64,000 bases of DNA from JAVDCA01 sp035293985 (GTDB lineage: Bacteria > Pseudomonadota > Alphaproteobacteria > Rhizobiales > Xanthobacteraceae). Shown piece by piece: positions 14,756-22,911 of this stretch; position 1 is the first letter of the stretch, and the number at the start of each line of letters is the position of its first letter. The stretch spans positions 356,962-420,961 of the forward strand of contig DATGLS010000037.1 in assembly GCA_035293985.1 (NCBI GenBank), given 5' to 3'. The position numbers and the translations under genes are program-made. Under the pieces are notes generated by a model. The model saw only the letters and a program-made list of their open reading frames with translations, was not told the origin of the DNA and did not search any database.

Positions 14756-16045
14756 ATGAGTGAAACGCAGTTCGTCATCTCCCTGGGCAGCGCCGCAGCC
14801 ACCGACGTCGACCGCGTCGGGCCCAAGGCGGCCAATCTTGCGGCGCTCACCCGCGCCGGGCTGCCGACGCCGGGCGGCTTCTGCCTGACGGCCGACGCCT
14901 ATCGGGCGCAGATCGAGGCGATCGGCCTCGCCGATCTCGTCGCGCGTTTCGGCACGGCCGATCCGGTCGAGCGGCGCCGGCTCTCGGTGGCGATCCGGCT
15001 CGGCCTCTACGAGCAGCCGATCACGCCCGCCGTGCTCGGCCCGCTGATGCAAGCCTGGACGGCGCAGTGTGCCCAGGACGGGATGCCGTCGGCGGTGCGC
15101 TCCTCGGCGCTGATCGAGGACCGCAAGGGCGCGAACTTCGCCGGCCAGTTCGAGAGCTTCCTCGGCATCGCCGACGAGGCCGCGTTCCTCACCGCCGTGC
15201 GCGCCTGCTGGGCGGCGCTGTGGACCTCGCACGCACGCCGCTACATGGAGAACCACGATCTATCGCCATCCGATACCGCGATGGCGGTGCTGATCCAGCC
15301 GCTCGTCGATGCACGCGCCTCGGGCGGGGGCTTGAGCGAGACCGCCGAGGGCCACATGCTGCTCAGCGCCACCTGGGGGCTCGGCTCGGCCATCGCCCAG
15401 GGCGAGGTCGTGCCCGACCGAATCACGCTCACCCGGCAGGGCTTCCTGCGCAAGAACGAGGCCGGCCGCAAGGATCACCGCGAGACCTGCGGCCACGGCC
15501 AGGGCGCCGTCCCGCAATCGGTGCCGAAGGATCTGGTCGACAAGCCTTGCCTCGATGCCGGCCAGGCGACCGCACTCGGCCGCCTGCTGCGCAAGGCCGA
15601 AGATATCTTCGGCATGCCGGTCGAGATCGAATGGGCGCTCGACGCGCAGGGGTTCAAGCTGCTGCAGGCGCGTCCGCTGCAGGTCGAGCCGATCGTGGTG
15701 CCGGATGACATCTGGCTGCAGCATCCCGGCATCAACGGCCATCCGGCCGGCATCGGCTGGGGCTCGGGCCGCGCCGTGGTGGTGAACTGCGAATGCGAGC
15801 TCTCCCGCGTCGCCCCCGGCGACGTGCTCGTCACCAAGGTCGCCGGCCCGGCGCTCAGTCACGTGCTGCCGCAGGTCGCCGGTGTCGTCGCCGAGCTCGG
15901 CGGCTCGACCTCACACCTCGCCTCGCTCGCGCGCGAGCGCGGAATCCCCATGGTCCTCGGCGTGCTCGACGCCACCCGGCGCATACCGGACGGCTCGCAG
16001 GTCGCGGTCGACGGCGTCGCCGGCATCGTACGGTGGATGCGCTGA
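14756..16045 (+). CDS. Stand-alone PEP-synthase-like dikinase (ATP-grasp plus phosphohistidine domain)
   Basis: 429 residues. Residues ~1-310 are a PPDK_N-type ATP-grasp domain (GPKAANLAALTRAGLPTPGGF, PSAVRSSALIEDRKGANFAGQ, WALDAQGFKLLQARPLQ). Residues ~345-429 are the swivelling phosphohistidine domain, with the catalytic His in ELGGSTSHLASLARERGIP. The C-terminal PEP/pyruvate barrel of PEP synthase (about 800 residues) and the antibiotic-binding domain of rifampin phosphotransferase are both absent. It may phosphorylate a small acceptor directly, or work with a separately encoded acceptor domain. The stop overlaps the next start by one base (TGATG), so the two are translationally coupled. 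Confidence 0.82.
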   Translation: MSETQFVISLGSAAATDVDRVGPKAANLAALTRAGLPTPGGFCLTADAYRAQIEAIGLADLVARFGTADPVERRRLSVAIRLGLYEQPITPAVLGPLMQAWTAQCAQDGMPSAVRSSALIEDRKGANFAGQFESFLGIADEAAFLTAVRACWAALWTSHARRYMENHDLSPSDTAMAVLIQPLVDARASGGGLSETAEGHMLLSATWGLGSAIAQGEVVPDRITLTRQGFLRKNEAGRKDHRETCGHGQGAVPQSVPKDLVDKPCLDAGQATALGRLLRKAEDIFGMPVEIEWALDAQGFKLLQARPLQVEPIVVPDDIWLQHPGINGHPAGIGWGSGRAVVVNCECELSRVAPGDVLVTKVAGPALSHVLPQVAGVVAELGGSTSHLASLARERGIPMVLGVLDATRRIPDGSQVAVDGVAGIVRWMR

Positions 16046-17028
16046 TGCGGCCCAAAATCTTCGTCACCCAGCCGGTCGCCGAGAGCGCCCTTGCGCGCCT
16101 GCGCGCGGTCGCCGACGTCAAGGTCAACCCGGTCACGGTCCGCGTCCTGCCCAAGAAGGCGCTGATCGCCGCCGTGCGCAAGCACGACATCCTGTTCTCG
16201 CTGCTGCACGACGCGATCGACCGCGCGGTGCTCGCCGCCAATCCGAAGCTGCGCGCGGTGTGCTCGCAGGCGATCACGCCCGACAACATCGACGTCGCGG
16301 CCGCGACCAAGCTCGAGATTCCCGTCACCGTGGTGCCGCCGATCGTCGCCGAGGCGACCGCCGACATCAATTTCGGCCTGATGCTGATGGTGGCGCGCCG
16401 CATGGTCGAGGGCGACCGGCTGGTGCGCAAGGGCAAGTTTCCCGGCTCGCAGTCGAGTCATCTCGCCGGCGCTGCGGTCTATGGCAAGACCATCGGCCTC
16501 GTCGGCGGCGGCGGCCGCATCGGCACCGCGGTCGCGCGCCGCGCCTACGGTTTCGGCATGCGCATCCTCTACTGGACGCCCAACCGCAAGCCGGAGTCGC
16601 TCGAGCGCGAGTATCACCTCGAGTACGTCCCGCTCGACCGGCTGCTCGCCGAATCCGACTTCGTCTCGATCCATTCGCCGCTGCGGGCGGACACGCATCA
16701 CCAGATCGGCGCGCGCGAGCTCTCGCTGATGAAGCCGACCGCGTTCCTGATCAACACGGCGCGCGGCCCGATCGTCGACGAGAAGGCGCTGGTCAAGGCC
16801 CTCGCCAAGGGAATGATCGCGGGCGCCGGCCTCGACGTGTTCGAGCACGAGCCCAACGTCCCGGCCGCGCTCCTCAAGATGGACAACGTGGCGCTCACCC
16901 CCCATCTCGGCAGCGGTGTCGTTGCGGTGCGCGAGCAGATGGCGAATATCGTGGTCGACAATATCCTGGCGATCATCGACGGGCGAAAGCCGCCCAACTG
17001 CGTCAACCCCGAGGTTCTTGCCGGTTGA
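16045..17028 (+). CDS. D-isomer specific 2-hydroxyacid dehydrogenase
   Basis: 327-residue NAD(P)-dependent dehydrogenase. The cofactor motif is VGGGGRIGTAVARRAYGFG, the catalytic Arg is in INTARGPIVDE, the catalytic Glu follows in the LDVFEHEPN segment, and the catalytic His is in ALTPHLGSG. It reduces or oxidises a D-2-hydroxyacid such as glyoxylate/hydroxypyruvate or a longer 2-oxoacid. It is translationally coupled to the dikinase upstream through TGATG, which makes a shared pathway likely. About 37 percent of its first 100 residues are Ala, Val or Lys, without clear substrate-loop markers. Confidence 0.9.
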   Translation: MRPKIFVTQPVAESALARLRAVADVKVNPVTVRVLPKKALIAAVRKHDILFSLLHDAIDRAVLAANPKLRAVCSQAITPDNIDVAAATKLEIPVTVVPPIVAEATADINFGLMLMVARRMVEGDRLVRKGKFPGSQSSHLAGAAVYGKTIGLVGGGGRIGTAVARRAYGFGMRILYWTPNRKPESLEREYHLEYVPLDRLLAESDFVSIHSPLRADTHHQIGARELSLMKPTAFLINTARGPIVDEKALVKALAKGMIAGAGLDVFEHEPNVPAALLKMDNVALTPHLGSGVVAVREQMANIVVDNILAIIDGRKPPNCVNPEVLAG

Positions 17029-17128
17029 CGGGGTAGCGCATAACCCGGCGAAGTGGTCACCGTTCGCCGATAAGGATATGCGCCGATGAGAGCGTTATGC
17101 CTTTCCGGCCCGCGCGCGGAGTAACATC

Positions 17129-18088
17129 ATGGCCCAGCCCCTGATAGCGGTCACCGACAGCCCATTTCCGTCGCTCGATCCGGCGAAGAAGGCGCTGGCG
17201 CTGCTCGCGCCCGAGTTCCGCATGGCCAAGAGCCCGTCGGCTGACGACATTCTCGCCGCTGCGCGCGACGCCGACGCGATCCTCGTCACCTACGCCAAGC
17301 TTCCCGGCGAGCTCTTGCGTCAGCTCACCCGCTGCAAGGCGATCGGCCGCTTCGGCCTCGGCGTCGACAACATCGACCTGCCGGCCGCCAAGGAGCTCGG
17401 CATCGCGGTGAACTACGTTCCCGACTACTGCCTGCGCGAGGTCTCCGACCACGCGATGGCGCTGCTGCTTGCGCTTGGGCGCAAGGTGACATTCGCCAAC
17501 AAGCTGGTGCAGTCCGGCCGCTGGGAGGTGCCGCCGATCGTTCCGCTGCGCCGGCTCGAAGGGCAGGTGCTCGGCCTCGTCGGCTTCGGCAACATCCCGC
17601 GCGCGCTCGCGCCTAAGGCCAAGGCGTTCGGGCTCGCGGTGCTCACCCACGATCCATACGTGAAGCCGGATGTGCTCGCGGCTGCCGGCGTCGAGGGCGT
17701 GAGCTTCGACGACCTGCTCGCCCGCTCCGATTTCATCTCGGTGCACGCCCCGCTCATGCCGGCGACGCGCGGCCTGATGAACGCCGCCGCCTTCGCCAAG
17801 ATGAAGAAGGGCGCCTATCTCATCAACACGGCGCGCGGTCCGCTGGTCGACGAGGCCGCGCTCGTCGCCGCGCTCGATTCGGGCCACCTCGGCGGCGCCG
17901 CCCTCGACGTGGTGACGACCGAGCCACTGGCGAAGGATTCGCCGCTGATCGGCCGCGACAACGTCATCCTCACGCCGCATACCGCGTTCTATTCGGTCGA
18001 GGCCCTCGAGGAGCTGCAGACCAAGTGCGCAAGCGACGTCGCCCGCGTGCTCTCCGGCGAGAAGGCCGTCTATCCGATCTCCGCATAA
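17129..18088 (+). CDS. D-isomer specific 2-hydroxyacid dehydrogenase (C-terminal-binding-protein-like)
   Basis: 319 residues. GRFGLGVDNIDLPAAKELGI opens the catalytic domain; the cofactor motif is LGLVGFGNIPRALAPKAKAFG, with the third glycine of the usual GxGxxG replaced (GFGNIP). The catalytic Arg is in INTARGPLVDE and the His in LTPHTAFYSVEAL, the latter resembling the CtBP/phosphoglycerate-dehydrogenase branch. It follows the first dehydrogenase by 100 bases on the same strand. Two different 2-hydroxyacid dehydrogenases beside a dikinase and a LysR gene suggest a hydroxyacid-degrading route. Confidence 0.88.
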   Translation: MAQPLIAVTDSPFPSLDPAKKALALLAPEFRMAKSPSADDILAAARDADAILVTYAKLPGELLRQLTRCKAIGRFGLGVDNIDLPAAKELGIAVNYVPDYCLREVSDHAMALLLALGRKVTFANKLVQSGRWEVPPIVPLRRLEGQVLGLVGFGNIPRALAPKAKAFGLAVLTHDPYVKPDVLAAAGVEGVSFDDLLARSDFISVHAPLMPATRGLMNAAAFAKMKKGAYLINTARGPLVDEAALVAALDSGHLGGAALDVVTTEPLAKDSPLIGRDNVILTPHTAFYSVEALEELQTKCASDVARVLSGEKAVYPISA

Positions 18089-18117
18089 ACCGACCCGGCT
18101 CCGCTCTCTCTCCCCGC

Positions 18118-18260
18118 CCTCATCGTGAGGAGCCTCGCGCGTCTTCGCGCGAGGCGTCTCGAAGGACGAGGGTGGCCCGTCTGCGGCAACCTGCTGCACA
18201 AGCGGCCCATCCTTCGAGTCGCTTGCCGACGGAGCCTCGGCAGGCTCCTCGGGATGAGGC
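18118..18260. repeat. Palindromic repeat family D, copy 1
   Basis: A long imperfect dyad. The left part CTCATCGTGAGGAGCCTCGC is mirrored by GGCAGGCTCCTCGGGATGAG at the right edge, with internal pairs TCTCGAAGGACGAGGG and CCATCCTTCGAG. It lies between the converging dehydrogenase (18088) and MFS (18296) stops. A second member is at 38812. Confidence 0.8.
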
Positions 18261-18295
18261 GATCGGGAGGTGAGGCAGCTCACGGCGGCGCACGA

Positions 18296-19735
18296 TTACG
18301 CCGACGCCTCGCGGCTCTCCAGCGGCTTTTCCTCGAGCAGCAGCACGCCGATGAATGCGACCGTGAGGCTCGCGGCGGCGGCGAAGAACACCCGGCGGAA
18401 ACCCTCCGCCGCGCCGGCGCCGAGCGCGGTCGCCGCGCCGGCGGAGACGCCGGTCAGCACGATGGCGCCGAACACCGCGATCAGCATCGTGGTGTAGAGC
18501 GTGCGCGCAAAATTCATCGTGCCGACCGCGGTGCCGAACTGGTGGATCGGCACCGAGTTCTGCAGCACGATCGAGCAGGCCGGCGGCACCGGGCCGAAGC
18601 CGATCCCGATCAGCGCCAGCAGCACCTCGAACCCTAATGCGCTGAGCCGGTTCGCCGTGAACGCGAGCGTCAGCACGGCCGCGATCGCCAGCACGAGCCC
18701 CGCGATCGGCAGCGTCTTGTAATGGGTCACCCGGCCGTAGAACTGGCCGGCGACGCCGGCCGAGGAGTTCACCGTCACCATCAGCACCATCAGGCTCAGG
18801 CCCGCATTGGTCGGCGACATCCCGAGGACGCTCTGCAAGTAGATCGGCAGGAAGATGTTGAGGCCGACGATCGAGCCCCAGCCGAAGCTGTTCATCATGA
18901 AGGTGCAGCGCACCACCGGATCCTTCAGCATCGGCAGCGGGATCAGCGGCTCCGGCGCGGTGCGCAGCCGCCACACGAAGCCGCTGCCGAGCACGAGCGC
19001 GGCGGCGCCGAGCCCGAGGATCTGCGGCGACGTCCACGCAAAGCGCACGCCGCCGAGGCTCAGCGCCAGCATGAAGGCGGTGCTCGCCGCCATGATCAGC
19101 ACCGCACCGAGGACGTCGAGCCTGTGATAACGCTCGTTGCGCGGCATCCGGCGCAGCAGCCGCCAGGTGAGGATCCACGCCGCGACCCCCATCGCGAGGC
19201 CGAGCGCGAAGATCACTTTCCAATGCAGGTTTTGCGCGATGAAGCCGCCGAGCGCCGGCCCGCACGCGCCGGCCGTCGTGTAGGTGGCCGAGAACCACGC
19301 ATAGTACTTGCCGCGCTCGCGCGGGCCGGCGAGGTCGCCGAGCACGACCATGCCCATCGACGCCATGCCGCCGCCGCCGAGCCCGTGCAGCACGCGCCCG
19401 CAGATGAGCGTCAGCATGTTGGTCGCCGCGAGGCAGGCGATCGAGCCCATCATGTAGGTCGAGAGCGCGATCAGCACCGTGAGGCGGCGGCCGTGGATGT
19501 CGCTCACCTTGCCGTAGAGCGGCGTCACCGCCGCCGAGGCGATCAGGTAGGCGGTGACGAGCCACGGCAGGCTGTGCAGGTCGCCGAGATCGCGGCCGAT
19601 GGTCGGCAGCGCGCTCGCCAGAATCGTCTGGTCGAGCGAGGCCATGAACACCGGCAGCAGCATGCCCCAGACGATCAGCTGCGTTTCCGCGTGGCTGAGC
19701 GTCGGCCGCGGCGCTCCGGGTATCGCGGCGTCCAT
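18296..19735 (-). CDS. MFS transporter, DHA2 (EmrB/QacA) family
   Basis: 479-residue proton-driven exporter in the inner membrane. About 14 hydrophobic segments are expected for this subfamily. Motif A of the first half is seen as LYGKVSDIHGRRLTVLIA, motif D1 as LDQTILASALPTIGRDL near residue 35, and motif C as the Gly/Pro-rich TTAGACGPALGGFI. The likely role is efflux of a hydrophobic or aromatic compound. The start is four bases past the upstream SDR stop, so it is the promoter-distal member of a GNAT-SDR-MFS operon. Confidence 0.9.
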   Translation of the reverse strand: MDAAIPGAPRPTLSHAETQLIVWGMLLPVFMASLDQTILASALPTIGRDLGDLHSLPWLVTAYLIASAAVTPLYGKVSDIHGRRLTVLIALSTYMMGSIACLAATNMLTLICGRVLHGLGGGGMASMGMVVLGDLAGPRERGKYYAWFSATYTTAGACGPALGGFIAQNLHWKVIFALGLAMGVAAWILTWRLLRRMPRNERYHRLDVLGAVLIMAASTAFMLALSLGGVRFAWTSPQILGLGAAALVLGSGFVWRLRTAPEPLIPLPMLKDPVVRCTFMMNSFGWGSIVGLNIFLPIYLQSVLGMSPTNAGLSLMVLMVTVNSSAGVAGQFYGRVTHYKTLPIAGLVLAIAAVLTLAFTANRLSALGFEVLLALIGIGFGPVPPACSIVLQNSVPIHQFGTAVGTMNFARTLYTTMLIAVFGAIVLTGVSAGAATALGAGAAEGFRRVFFAAAASLTVAFIGVLLLEEKPLESREASA

Positions 19736-19739
19736 GCGG

Positions 19740-20510
19740 TCAATCCGCCGTCCAGCCGCCGTCGAGCACCAGCGCCGACCCGGTCATCAGTGACGAGGCG
19801 TCGGAGGCGAGAAACACGATCGCACCGGTCACCTCCTCGAGCTGACCGAGGCGGCCGAGCTTGATCTTGCCCAGCACTTCGTCGCGAAAGGCCTTGTTCT
19901 CGAAGAACGGCCGCGTCATCGGGGTTTCGAGGAAGGTCGGGCCGATGCTGTTGACGCGGATATTGTCGGGCGCGAGCTCGACCGCCATTGCCTTGGTGAA
20001 CCCCTCCATCGCGTGCTTGCTGGCGCAATAGACCGTGCGGCGCGCGGCGCCGACATGGCCCATCTGCGACGAGATGTTGATGATCGATCCGGGGAGCCTC
20101 TCGTCGCGCAGCCGCAGTGCCACCGCCTGCGCGACGAAGAAGGCGGCACGCACGTTGAGGTCCATGATGGCGTCGAAATCTTCGACCGTGACGTCGGGCA
20201 AGAGCTTCGGCCGGTTCGTGCCCGCATTGTTGACCAGCACCTGATAAGGCGGGCGCGCCGCAAGCGCGTCGCGCATTGCCGCGATGTCGGTGACGTCGAG
20301 CACGAGCGCATCGGCCGATTGTCCGCGGGCGCGGATCGCCGCCGCCGCATCCTCGATCTCGCTTTTGGTGCGCGCCGCGAGCGTCACATGCGCGCCTGCG
20401 TCGGCGAGCGCGGCGGCGGCCGTGAGCCCGATGCCGCGGCCGGCGCCGGTGACGAGCGCGCGCCGGCCGTCGAGACGAAACGAGGGCGTGGCGGTCAGGC
20501 TGATGCTCAT
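19740..20510 (-). CDS. SDR family oxidoreductase
   Basis: 256-residue classical short-chain dehydrogenase. The cofactor motif is ALVTGAGRGIGLTAAAALADAG, the NNAG motif is LVNNAGTNRPK, the catalytic Ser is in NISSQMGHVG, and Tyr/Lys are in YCASKHAMEGFTKAM. LVLDGGWTAD closes the fold. The N-terminal lead (LTATPSFRLDGRRA) resembles gluconate 5-dehydrogenase-like enzymes. Its ATG overlaps the GNAT stop (ATGA), and the MFS gene follows after four bases, so the three are co-transcribed. Confidence 0.9.
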   Translation of the reverse strand: MSISLTATPSFRLDGRRALVTGAGRGIGLTAAAALADAGAHVTLAARTKSEIEDAAAAIRARGQSADALVLDVTDIAAMRDALAARPPYQVLVNNAGTNRPKLLPDVTVEDFDAIMDLNVRAAFFVAQAVALRLRDERLPGSIINISSQMGHVGAARRTVYCASKHAMEGFTKAMAVELAPDNIRVNSIGPTFLETPMTRPFFENKAFRDEVLGKIKLGRLGQLEEVTGAIVFLASDASSLMTGSALVLDGGWTAD

Positions 20511-21298
20511 GCGGCGGTCCCGGTCCAGAAGCGGTTGGTCGCGACGGGGGCAAACCCGCGACGCCGATAGAGCGCCAGCGCCGGCGGATTGGCCGCGACC
20601 ACCTGCAGCGCCAGCGTGCGCACGCCGCGCGCCGCCGCCCATGCCTCGATGCCGGCGAGCACCGCGTCGGCGCCGCCCTGGCGCCGCGCCTGCGCGCGTG
20701 TCGCCATGCATTCGATCACCGCCAAGGCGCCGCCGGCGACACAAAGTCCGCTGGAGATCGTCTGGCCGCCGCGCCGGCAGGACAACCACGCGCACGGGGA
20801 GGGGACGGCGGGGAGAATTTTGGCGTTGATCGCGCGACGGCTCTCCGTGATGGCGCCGAGATAGACCTCGCGCCATTCGGCATCGGGCCGATCGGCGACA
20901 GTGACGTCGGCCGGCACCTCGCACGACGCCACCGGCATCGCCATGGTGATCGTGCTCTCGCCTTCGACATAGCCGCGCGCCTGCAGAAGATCGGTGAGGC
21001 CGGCCGGCTCCGTCAGGTCGTAGGTGTGGAAGCGCGGCAGGACGCCGCGCGCACGGTAGCGCGCCTCGACCTCGTCGAGCGCCACAGCGGCATCATCTCC
21101 GCGAAAGCTCACCGTCGAGACCGAGTTGGCGCGCTGCGAGCCGCCGCCCGAGTAGCGCCAGAGCCAGCCCTGCACATCGGCCGTCTCCAGCGCCGGCCAC
21201 GCGCGAACGTGAACGAGTTCGATGGCGCGCAGATCCTCGGCGCTCCTCTGCAGTTGCAGGGGGGCGGGGGTAGGTTCGACGTCCGCAAGTGCTGCCAT
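20507..21298 (-). CDS. GNAT family N-acetyltransferase
   Basis: 263 residues with a C-terminal GNAT fold: the acetyl-CoA pyrophosphate loop is ECMATRAQARRQGGADAVLAGI and the C-terminal strand is NPPALALYRRRGFAPV. The N-terminal half (WLWRYSGGGSQRANSVSTV) resembles the TMR domain of GNAT proteins that acetylate small amines. ATG 21298 is preferred: it has GGAG upstream, while the longer frame runs back through a repetitive palindrome. First gene of a coupled GNAT-SDR-MFS set, which together look like a modify-and-export module. The acceptor is unknown. Confidence 0.85.
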   Translation of the reverse strand: MAALADVEPTPAPLQLQRSAEDLRAIELVHVRAWPALETADVQGWLWRYSGGGSQRANSVSTVSFRGDDAAVALDEVEARYRARGVLPRFHTYDLTEPAGLTDLLQARGYVEGESTITMAMPVASCEVPADVTVADRPDAEWREVYLGAITESRRAINAKILPAVPSPCAWLSCRRGGQTISSGLCVAGGALAVIECMATRAQARRQGGADAVLAGIEAWAAARGVRTLALQVVAANPPALALYRRRGFAPVATNRFWTGTAA

Positions 21299-21312
21299 TC
21301 GCTCCGGCCTCT

Positions 21313-21440
21313 CGTCCCCCTCTCCCGCGCTTGCGGGGCAGGGCGGGGAGGGGGCGCCGCTTGCTCGAACGGCTTTGGACTTGCCCCCGCATGGCGCGCT
21401 TTGGCGCGCGCTCCTCCCCCGCAAGCGTAGGAGGGGAAGA
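21313..21440. repeat. Low-complexity palindromic repeat family F, copy 1
   Basis: A CCCCCTCTCCCGC-type arm and its mirror GCAAGCGTAGGAGGGGAAG bracket a GC-rich core. Similar CCTCCCC/GGGGAGG elements lie at 29263, 33922, 36328 and 37736. It fills the gap between the GNAT gene and the histidinol-dehydrogenase-like gene. Confidence 0.65.
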
Positions 21441-21442
21441 AA

Positions 21443-22750
21443 TTACTCCGCCGCCTGCGCGTAACCCACGTTGCGGCGGCCGTAGCGGCGCACACGCACA
21501 TTCGCCTGCTCGGCGTGGCCGAGAAAGCCTTCGAGCACGCACAGGCGCGAGCAGTATTCGCCGACCATGGCGCTCGCCTCGTCGGTCAGCACCTTCTGGA
21601 ACGTGCAGGTCTTGATGAACTTTCCCACCCAGAGCCCACCGGTATAGCGCGCCGCCTTCTTGGTCGGCAGCGTGTGGTTGGTCCCGATCACCTTGTCGCC
21701 GTAGGCGACGTTGGTGCGGGGCCCGAGAAACAGCGAGCCGTAATTGACCATGTTGTCGAGGAAGAAGTCCGGATCGCGCGTCATCACCTGCACGTGCTCG
21801 GAGGCAATGCGGTCGGCTTCCTGCACCATCTCGTCATAGCTGTCGCACACGATCACCTCGCCGAAATCCTCCCACGCCTTCCGAGCCGAGTCGGCGGTGG
21901 GCAGGATCGACAGCAGCCGCTCGACCTCCGCCATGGTGGCCCGCGCGAGCTTCTCCGAATTGGTGAGCAGCACCGCCGGCGAGGTCGGGCCGTGCTCCGC
22001 CTGGCCGAGCAGGTCGGTCGCGCAGATTTCCCCATCGACGCTGTCGTCGGCGATGATCAGCGTCTCGGTCGGCCCGGCGAGCAGGTCGATGCCGACGCGG
22101 CCGAACAGCTGGCGCTTGGCTTCCGCCACATAGGCATTGCCCGGCCCGACGATCATGTCGACGCCCGGAATGCTCTCGGTACCGAGCGCCATGGCGGCGA
22201 CCGCCTGCACGCCGCCGAGCACGTAGATCTGGTCGGCGCCGCCGAAATGCATGGCTGCCACGATCGCGGGATGCGGGCCCCCCTTGTAGGGCGGCGCGCA
22301 CGCGATGATGCGCTTCACGCCCGCCACCTTGGCGGTGACGATCGACATGTGCGCCGAGGCGACCATCGGGTAACGCCCGCCCGGCACGTAGCAGCCGATG
22401 CTGGCGACCGGGATGTGGCGATGGCCGAGGATGACGCCCGGCAGCGTCTCGACCTCGAGGTCGCGCATCGTCTCCTTCTGCTTCTGCGCGAAATGGCGCA
22501 CTTGTGACTGCGCGAACTTGAGGTCCTCGAGGTCGCGCTTGCTCACCTGCGCGATCGCGCGGTCGATCTCCTGGTCCGTCAGGCGGAAGCTCGCCGGCTC
22601 CCAGCTGTCGAATTTCTTCGACAGCTCGCGGATCGCCGCGTCGCCGCGCGCCTCGACGTCGGCGAGGATGCCCTCGACCGTCTCGCGCACTTTCGCATCC
22701 GCCGCCTTGACGGCGCTCGCATCCATTCCGCGCTTGAGATGGCGGGCCAT
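21443..22750 (-). CDS. Histidinol dehydrogenase family protein, sulfopropanediol 3-dehydrogenase-like
   Basis: 435-residue NAD- and zinc-dependent dehydrogenase. Recognisable elements are VPGGRYPMVASAHMSIVTAKVAGV, IVGPGNAYVAEAKRQLFG, GPTETLIIADD, zinc ligands Gln and His in LLGQAEHGPTSPAVLL, and the general-base Glu/His in IASEHVQVMT. It lacks any his neighbours, and GLGQAEHGPTSP-type wording plus NVAYGDKVIGTNHTLPT matches the HpsN (sulfopropanediol) branch better than biosynthetic HisD. ATG 22750 has GGAGAT upstream. It probably oxidises a diol or aminoalcohol to the acid. Confidence 0.85.
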   Translation of the reverse strand: MARHLKRGMDASAVKAADAKVRETVEGILADVEARGDAAIRELSKKFDSWEPASFRLTDQEIDRAIAQVSKRDLEDLKFAQSQVRHFAQKQKETMRDLEVETLPGVILGHRHIPVASIGCYVPGGRYPMVASAHMSIVTAKVAGVKRIIACAPPYKGGPHPAIVAAMHFGGADQIYVLGGVQAVAAMALGTESIPGVDMIVGPGNAYVAEAKRQLFGRVGIDLLAGPTETLIIADDSVDGEICATDLLGQAEHGPTSPAVLLTNSEKLARATMAEVERLLSILPTADSARKAWEDFGEVIVCDSYDEMVQEADRIASEHVQVMTRDPDFFLDNMVNYGSLFLGPRTNVAYGDKVIGTNHTLPTKKAARYTGGLWVGKFIKTCTFQKVLTDEASAMVGEYCSRLCVLEGFLGHAEQANVRVRRYGRRNVGYAQAAE

Positions 22751-22773
22751 GGCGATCTCCTTCCGAATTTCTC

Positions 22774-22810
22774 CGTCATGGCCGGGCTTGTCCCGGCCAT
22801 CCACGTCTTG
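22774..22810. repeat. Half copy of palindromic repeat family A
   Basis: Only the left arm of family A is present (CGTCATGGCCGGGCTTGTCC through CACGTCTTG); it is followed directly by a family B palindrome. The same half-A plus B arrangement recurs at 31674-31825. Confidence 0.75.
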
Positions 22811-22825
22811 GTCTGCAATCTACGC

Positions 22826-22898
22826 CGTAGGGTGGGCAAAGCGAAGCGTGCCCACCATCGCGTGGGCACGGCGCTTTCGCGCCTTTGCCCACCCTACG
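22826..22898. repeat. Palindromic repeat family B, copy 2
   Basis: CGTAGGGTGGGCAAAGCGAA in the left arm mirrors the right arm ending TTTGCCCACCCTACG; GTGCCCACC and GTGGGCACG pair inside. It ends 13 bases before the cyclase-family stop at 22912. Confidence 0.85.
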
Positions 22899-22911
22899 AT
22901 ATCCGTGAGAG

